A stretch of 36,503 bases of DNA from Mycobacterium sp. (GTDB lineage: Bacteria > Actinomycetota > Actinomycetes > Mycobacteriales > Mycobacteriaceae): positions 46,174 to 82,676 of the forward strand of contig JAHFVC010000001.1 of NCBI GenBank assembly GCA_023264765.1. The letters are read 5' to 3'. A model generated the notes under the pieces. That model was given only the letters and a program-made list of their open reading frames with translations. It had not been told where the DNA came from and ran no database searches. Made by a program: the position numbers and the translations under genes. Shown in pieces: positions 32,639-36,503 of this stretch (position 1 is the first letter of the stretch; each line of letters begins with the position of its first letter).

Positions 32639-33745
32639 TCACGAGGCCCACGCCCGCGCGAGCAGCTCATAGGAGCGCACCCGATCCTGGTGGTCGTGGG
32701 CGATCGTCGTGACCAACAGCTCGGCAGCGCCCGTCGCGCGTTGCAACCGCTCCAGCCGGTCGGCCACGTTCTCGGCTGACCCGACGATGCGGGTCGCGAT
32801 CCGATCGGCGACCAGAGCCTGCTGGTCGGGAGACAGCGGACCGACGCGCCGCGGATCGGGGTAGGGGACGGCACCCCGCCCGCTGCGGATCGAATGCACC
32901 CAGCGGGGAAATGGCGTCGCGAGGTACTCCGCATGCGAATCCGTTTCTGCGGCCAGTACATCGGCGGATACCACCACATACGGTCGCGCCAGGACCCCTG
33001 GCGTGAACGCCGACCGGTACGCCTCGATCGCCTCCAGCGTGGTGCCTGGGCTGACGTGATAGTTGGCGACGAACGGTAACCCGCGGCTCCCCGCGCTGTG
33101 TGCGCTCTGCCCGGCGCTGCTGCCGAACAACCACAATTCGACGTCGGCGCCCTCACCCGGTGTCGCCGACAGCCGCACCCCGTTGTCCGCCCGGAACTGT
33201 CCGCTCAACAATGCGGTCACCTCGTCGAGCTGGTCGTCGAAGTCGGGTACCTGCGAGCTGCCCTGCAACACACTCGTGGCGGCAGCGAAGCGTTCGGAAG
33301 TGAGCACCGCTGTGGAGGGTTGGGCTGCCGGAAACGGAATGCCATGGCGGACAGTCGTTTCTCGCGCCGCCGCCTGCGGACGCTGGTCCGTCTCGGTGCG
33401 GCGCTGACCGGAACGGCCCAACCCGAGGTCGATGCGGCCGGGATGCAGGGCGTCGATCACGCCGAACGCCTCGACCACCGAGACGGCCGTGCGGTGGCCG
33501 ATCTGAACCGCCGCCGAACCGACCCGGATCCGGTGGGTGGCCGCCGCGATCAGACCGATCAGCACGTCGGGTGCCGAACTGGCCGCCGCGACGAAATGGT
33601 GCTCGGCCACCCAGTACCGGTGAAACCCCCAGTCCTCGGCGCGACGAGCCAGGTCGATCGTGTTCTGCAGCGCCTCCCGCGCCGTCGAACCCTCACTGAT
33701 CGGCGCGAGATCCAGCACATCGAGTGGCACCCGATTCGTGGTCAT
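32639..33745 (-). CDS. Luciferase-like (LLM) flavin-dependent monooxygenase
   Basis: A 368-residue member of the bacterial-luciferase superfamily, which uses reduced flavin (FMN or F420) and often O2. MTTNRVPLDVLDLAPISEGSTAREALQ, then ARRAEDWGFHRYWVAEHHF and RIRVGSAAVQIGHRTAVSVVEAFGVIDALHPGRIDLGLGRS, are classic LLM segments of the TIM barrel. VANYHVSPGTTLEAIEAYRSAF and RIVGSAENVADRLERLQRATGAAELLV complete it. The start is ATG at 33745 behind GGGGAG. The substrate is not deducible. It converges on the SurA-like gene with only seven bases between the stops. Confidence 0.93.
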   Translation of the reverse strand: MTTNRVPLDVLDLAPISEGSTAREALQNTIDLARRAEDWGFHRYWVAEHHFVAAASSAPDVLIGLIAAATHRIRVGSAAVQIGHRTAVSVVEAFGVIDALHPGRIDLGLGRSGQRRTETDQRPQAAARETTVRHGIPFPAAQPSTAVLTSERFAAATSVLQGSSQVPDFDDQLDEVTALLSGQFRADNGVRLSATPGEGADVELWLFGSSAGQSAHSAGSRGLPFVANYHVSPGTTLEAIEAYRSAFTPGVLARPYVVVSADVLAAETDSHAEYLATPFPRWVHSIRSGRGAVPYPDPRRVGPLSPDQQALVADRIATRIVGSAENVADRLERLQRATGAAELLVTTIAHDHQDRVRSYELLARAWAS

Positions 33746-33928
33746 GACCGTCTCCCCATTGCGCGTGTCCGATGATCTTCGCCATCCGGCGTACTGCCGC
33801 CAAGGTTTTCGTTCGCGTTGAATTGACCTGCCGGCATGAACTTTTCGTCACGGTGGGTGCAACCTCGTGAACTCGTCATCTACCTACGGAGCGGCCCGAG
33901 GTGGGCGGTGAACCTCGTCGTGAATCCC

Positions 33929-33934
33929 TATCCT
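33929..33934 (+). promoter_or_regulatory. -10 box of a leaderless methyltransferase transcript
   Basis: TATCCT matches TANNNT and is followed by six bases and then GTG at 33941. No ribosome site precedes this start. The rest of the spacer 33746-33940 shows no gene and no convincing dyad. Confidence 0.5.
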
Positions 33935-33940
33935 TGAGTG

Positions 33941-34585
33941 GTGACCGCATCCCGCTGGGCGACATGGCACGAGGCCTACGCCGACCCCGAATCCGGCCTG
34001 TCCCGGCGGCTGCGCCACGTACAGCGCCGGTTCGCCGACGGGCTCACCGCCGCCCCGCCCGGGCCGATCACGGTGATCAGCCTGTGCGCCGGGGAGGGGC
34101 GCGATGTGATCGGGGTGCTGTCGGAGCACCCGCGTCGCAACGATGTGACAGCGCGTCTCGTCGAACTCGACCCGACGATCGCCGCGAAGGCCCGGGCAGC
34201 GGCGGACGCCGCCGGGCTGACCCAGGTGGAGGTCGTCACCGGCGACGCCGCCGTGGTGGGGTCCTATCAGGGCATCGCGCCGGCCGACGTGGTCCTCGCA
34301 GTCGGTATCTTCGGCAACGTCTCCGAGGCCGATATCCGCGCCACCATCGACGGACTCCGGTCGCTGTCCAGGGCCGGCGCCACCGTGCTCTGGACACGGC
34401 ACCGCAAGGAGCCCGATCTGACGCCCACGATCCGGCGCTGGTTCGCCGAGGCGGGATTCGAAGAGTTGGGCTTCGACCACGAGGACGGTCACGAATTCGG
34501 GGTCGGTGCCCAACGGTTCGTCGGGACACCCATCGCGCTCGAGCCCGGACGCAGACTCTTCGAGTTCGTGCCGGGCAAGCGCTGA
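33941..34585 (+). CDS. Class I SAM-dependent methyltransferase
   Basis: A 214-residue protein. SAM motif I is ITVISLCAGEGRDV (about residues 47-60). The acidic end of strand 2 is LVELDP, motif II is VEVVTGDAAVVG, and DVVLAVGIFGNV sits near the catalytic face. Upstream residues WATWHEAYADPESGLSRRLRHVQRRF are typical of a small actinobacterial methyltransferase family. The C-terminus EELGFDHEDGHEFGVGAQRF forms the last strands. Substrate is unknown. GTG at 33941 is preferred over the GTG immediately before it because it suits a leaderless start from the -10 box. The ROK kinase follows 84 bases later. Confidence 0.87.
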   Translation: MTASRWATWHEAYADPESGLSRRLRHVQRRFADGLTAAPPGPITVISLCAGEGRDVIGVLSEHPRRNDVTARLVELDPTIAAKARAAADAAGLTQVEVVTGDAAVVGSYQGIAPADVVLAVGIFGNVSEADIRATIDGLRSLSRAGATVLWTRHRKEPDLTPTIRRWFAEAGFEELGFDHEDGHEFGVGAQRFVGTPIALEPGRRLFEFVPGKR

Positions 34586-34669
34586 ACCAGGTGCAAGCCG
34601 ACGGCGCCGCGCCGGATTGGTTGGAGTACATGGTCTGACGCGTCGGCGCCTGATAGGTATGGGTATCTG

Positions 34670-35575
34670 ATGGAACTGACCCTCGCACTCGACGTCGGCG
34701 GCACCAAGATCGCCGTCGGTCTCGTCGATGGCGAGGGCACGCTCACCCACCGTGCCCAGCAGCCCACGCCCCACGGCGACGCGGACACCGTGTGGTCGGT
34801 GGCCGCCGACCTGATCCGCGACGCACTGCAGCGGGCCGGTGGTCCCTTGCGGGGCACGGGAATCAGCTCGGCCGGTCCGGTGGATCTGCGCGCCGGAACC
34901 GTCAGCCCCATCAATATCGCCACGTGGCGCGATTTCCCGATCGTCGAGCGGGCGCGGCAACTCACCGGAGGCGCGGTGCGCCTGGGCGGCGACGGGTTGT
35001 GCATGGCACTCGGTGAGCAGTGGCGCGGCGCAGGCGCGGGTGCGGAATTCCTGCTGGGCATGGTGGTCTCGACGGGCATCGGCGGTGGATTGGTCCTCGA
35101 CGGGGTGCCGTACGACGGGCGCACCGGTAATGCCGGGCATGTCGGCCATGTGGTCGTCGAGGCCGAGGGCCGCCCGTGTACGTGTGGCGGCAGGGGTTGT
35201 GTCGAGACCGTGGCCGCGGGCCCCCATCTGGTGCGCTGGGCGCGGGAAAACGGTTGGGCGGCAACGCCCGACGCCGATGCCAAGCAATTGGCCGAGGCCG
35301 CCGTCGCCGGTGACGAGATCGCAGTGCGGGCCTTCCACCGCGGTGCGTCCGCGGTGGCGATGATGATCGCCGGGGTGGCGGCGACCTGCGACCTGGATCT
35401 CGTCGTGATCGGCGGCGGGGTGGCGAAGTCGGGGGCTCTGCTGTTCGACCCCCTACGGGCCGCGTTGCGCGGTTACGCCGGACTCTCCTTCATCAGGGAT
35501 CTGCGGGTGGTGCCCGCGGCGCTCGGCGGCGACGCGGGCCTGGTGGGTGCGGCGGCGCTGGCGCGCGCCATGTGA
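34670..35575 (+). CDS. glkA: ROK-family glucokinase
   Basis: A 301-residue sugar kinase that phosphorylates glucose at O6 with ATP. The phosphate-binding strand LALDVGGTKIAVGLVDGEG is at residues 5-23. LGGDGLCMALGEQWRG holds the probable catalytic Asp near residue 106, though the usual NDANA is here GDGLC. VVSTGIGGGLVLDG and AGHVGHVVVEAEGRPCTCGGRGCVET give the ROK signature with the zinc ligands His and CxCGxxGCxE. VVIGGGVAKSG is the C-terminal adenosine motif. Counterpart by position is M. tuberculosis Rv0650 (GlkA). The last 103 bases overlap the end of the HxlR gene on the other strand. Confidence 0.9.
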   Translation: MELTLALDVGGTKIAVGLVDGEGTLTHRAQQPTPHGDADTVWSVAADLIRDALQRAGGPLRGTGISSAGPVDLRAGTVSPINIATWRDFPIVERARQLTGGAVRLGGDGLCMALGEQWRGAGAGAEFLLGMVVSTGIGGGLVLDGVPYDGRTGNAGHVGHVVVEAEGRPCTCGGRGCVETVAAGPHLVRWARENGWAATPDADAKQLAEAAVAGDEIAVRAFHRGASAVAMMIAGVAATCDLDLVVIGGGVAKSGALLFDPLRAALRGYAGLSFIRDLRVVPAALGGDAGLVGAAALARAM

Positions 35576-35883
35576 GTGCGTCCCCACGCGCAGAGCAGTT
35601 CCAGCACCGGTCCGAGGGTCTTGCCGTAGTCGGAGATGGAGTAGTGCACACACGGCGGCACGGTCTGTGCGTCGTGCCGGTCGAGGATGCCGGCGTCGAC
35701 CATCTCGCGCAGGTGCCGGATCAGCATCCGCTCGGTGATGTCGGGGATGCTGCGACGCAGTTCGGCGGTGCGCATCGGCCCGTCCTGCAGCCGCCACATG
35801 ATGGTGCCCTTCCACCGGCCGTCGATGACGGTCAGCGCGGTGTCGATCGGGCATTCGTTGACGCCCTTCTTGGATACCGCCAT
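35473..35883 (-). CDS. HxlR-family transcriptional regulator
   Basis: A 136-residue winged-helix regulator. The family core is complete: NECPIDTALTVIDGRWKGTIMWRLQDGPMRTAELRRSIPDITERMLIRHLREMVDAGIL, followed by HYSISDYGKTLGPVLELLCAWG. Cys11 is the conserved N-terminal cysteine that senses thiol-reactive compounds in several relatives. After ARASAAAP the C-terminal 30 residues are low-complexity and lie antisense to the ROK kinase 3' end. The start is ATG at 35883 behind GGAGGAGG. It is divergent from a DUF1772 gene, with a palindrome between. Confidence 0.9.
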   Translation of the reverse strand: MAVSKKGVNECPIDTALTVIDGRWKGTIMWRLQDGPMRTAELRRSIPDITERMLIRHLREMVDAGILDRHDAQTVPPCVHYSISDYGKTLGPVLELLCAWGRTHMARASAAAPTRPASPPSAAGTTRRSLMKESPA

Positions 35884-35904
35884 CGCGTCCTCCTCCGTCG
35901 TGTG

Positions 35905-35920
35905 CTGACAAATCTGTCAG
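35905..35920. promoter_or_regulatory. Probable HxlR operator
   Basis: CTGACA and TGTCAG form a perfect inverted repeat around AATC, centred in the 77-base divergent spacer. Flanking GT and AC extend the symmetry after one mismatch. Its position suits control of both genes by the HxlR protein. Confidence 0.65.
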
Positions 35921-35960
35921 TACCTTGTTTCCGGGGGGCGTAACCACCAGGCTCGATGCT

Positions 35961-36398
35961 ATGACAGGTAGCGCCCACATCGTGGCAGTTCTGATTCTCG
36001 GTCCTCTGGTCGGTGTCGAGTTCGGGGTCACCGCCTTCACACATCCGCTTCTCGGCACGCTGTCCGGCGAGGGCTACCGCCAGACCCGCAGCCACAGCAG
36101 CAGGGTGTTGGGCAAGGTCATGCCGTTCTGGTATGCCGCCGCGGTGCTGGCGGTGGGGGCCGCGGTCGCCCTGACACCCACCGATCCGCTGGTGGTGGCG
36201 GCCCTGGTGTTGATGGTGGCGGTGATGGCCCTGACCTTCGCGGTGCTGGTCCCGATCAACAACCGGGTGGGGGCATGGGCCAGTGAGGCCGACGTATCCC
36301 GCGCACTGGCGACGCGGTGGGACCGTGTGCACTGGGTCCGGGTGCTCCTGTTGGCGATCGCATTCGCGCTGATGGTCGTGACGGGCCGTTTTGGCTGA
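35961..36398 (+). CDS. DUF1772 (anthrone oxygenase-like) membrane protein
   Basis: A 145-residue protein with four hydrophobic helices: IVAVLILGPLVGVEFGVTAF, FWYAAAVLAVGAAVAL, VVAALVLMVAVMALTFAVLV and WVRVLLLAIAFALMVV. The conserved PINNRVGAWAS is the DUF1772 signature loop (N and W positions). The family includes anthrone oxygenases and many unstudied bacterial membrane proteins. ATG at 35961 is chosen because it leads straight into the first helix; an ATG at 35925 would start inside the operator region. It is divergent from an HxlR gene, which often controls DUF1772 or quinone-response genes. Confidence 0.88.
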   Translation: MTGSAHIVAVLILGPLVGVEFGVTAFTHPLLGTLSGEGYRQTRSHSSRVLGKVMPFWYAAAVLAVGAAVALTPTDPLVVAALVLMVAVMALTFAVLVPINNRVGAWASEADVSRALATRWDRVHWVRVLLLAIAFALMVVTGRFG

Positions 36399-36420
36399 TG
36401 GGCACCGAGTCCGCTATTCT
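36391..36420 (+). promoter_or_regulatory. Promoter, probably of rplJ-rplL
   Basis: TTGGCT at 36391-36396 and TATTCT at 36415-36420 are separated by 18 bases. The -35 lies in the last codons and stop of the DUF1772 gene. It resembles the promoter seen before tRNA-Thr. In M. tuberculosis the gene after the ROK kinase is rplJ. Confidence 0.6.
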
Positions 36421-36426
36421 TGCCGG

Positions 36427-36503
36427 GTTCCACCGAAGACCGTCGGTCACCGATGAGCGCTTGCGCGACAAGCAAGTACCTCGCAAATTGGTTGAAGGTC
36501 CGG
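36427..36503 (+). promoter_or_regulatory. Start of the probable L10 (rplJ) leader RNA, cut by window edge
   Basis: The stretch after the promoter has no coding sequence. It contains GACC/GGTC and ACCG/CGGT pairings near 36432-36449, then an A-rich part. Long structured leaders before rplJ bind the L10(L12) complex in many bacteria. The rest and rplJ itself lie outside the window, so this is a positional inference. Confidence 0.4.

Noticed and set aside
33884..35338. A 484-codon minus-strand frame opposite the methyltransferase and ROK kinase
   Set aside because: It spans two recognised genes and their spacer; the translation shows no domain.

Overview
The window is high-GC actinobacterial DNA and reads as a Mycobacterium/Mycolicibacterium chromosome. 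The gene order recB-recC-echA3-like-hypothetical-(two extra genes)-gloB-(nsrR-hmp)-tRNA-Thr-tRNA-Met-rpmG-hadA-hadB-hadC-tRNA-Trp-secE-nusG-rplK-rplA-(insert)-lipG-UbiB kinase-...-alpha-mannosidase-...-ROK kinase-(rplJ leader) follows the core of the M. tuberculosis Rv0630c-Rv0651 region. Extra genes sit in several of the junctions. The mycolic acid methyltransferase genes that follow rplA in M. tuberculosis are absent, so this is probably an environmental or fast-growing species. Assignments come from reading the sequence and recalled family knowledge; no search was run.

Layout. (1) 1-5185, minus strand: a membrane-anchored hypothetical protein, an EchA3-type crotonase, RecC and the N-terminus of RecB. 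(2) 5268-8271, minus strand: a DUF2235 protein that seems to have lost its catalytic serine, a DUF2510/DUF4352 membrane protein and a glyoxalase II. (3) 8399-10026: an NO-responsive pair, nsrR-hmp, whose coding regions overlap by ATGA. (4) 10087-11954: one promoter followed by tRNA-Thr, tRNA-Met, rpmG (zinc-ribbon form, 55 aa) and the mycolate dehydratase genes hadABC. (5) 12075-14785: tRNA-Trp, secE, nusG, rplK and rplA, with a probable L1 autoregulatory RNA site between rplK and rplA and a strong hairpin after rplA. (6) 14864-20950: an accessory block with an SGNH-domain lipoprotein, a GDSL esterase, an acyltransferase-3 membrane protein, an endonuclease/exonuclease/phosphatase-family protein and an ECF42-type sigma factor with a double DGPF/YCII protein. 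(7) 21034-24988: lipG, a UbiB-family kinase, an MpaB-family oxygenase and a divergent TetR regulator with two matched operators. (8) 25082-27952: a DUF559 nuclease-like protein, two DinB-fold proteins and a divergent WYL regulator whose intergenic region is almost entirely one two-tier palindrome. (9) 27962-36398: a GH38 alpha-mannosidase coupled to a SurA-like small protein, a luciferase-like monooxygenase, a methyltransferase, a ROK glucokinase, and an HxlR regulator divergent from a DUF1772 protein. (10) 36391-36503: the promoter and start of what is probably the rplJ (L10) leader.

The regulation is the most distinctive part. Short intergenic regions carry clear dyads (tetR/mpaB, WYL/dinB, HxlR/DUF1772). 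Several genes (gloB, nsrR, tetR, the methyltransferase) have a TANNNT -10 box placed so that transcription would begin at the start codon, which suggests leaderless mRNAs. No IS element, CRISPR array, prophage or rRNA gene was seen. No stretch longer than 300 bases lacks a gene; the longest gaps are 33746-33940 and 6144-6331.
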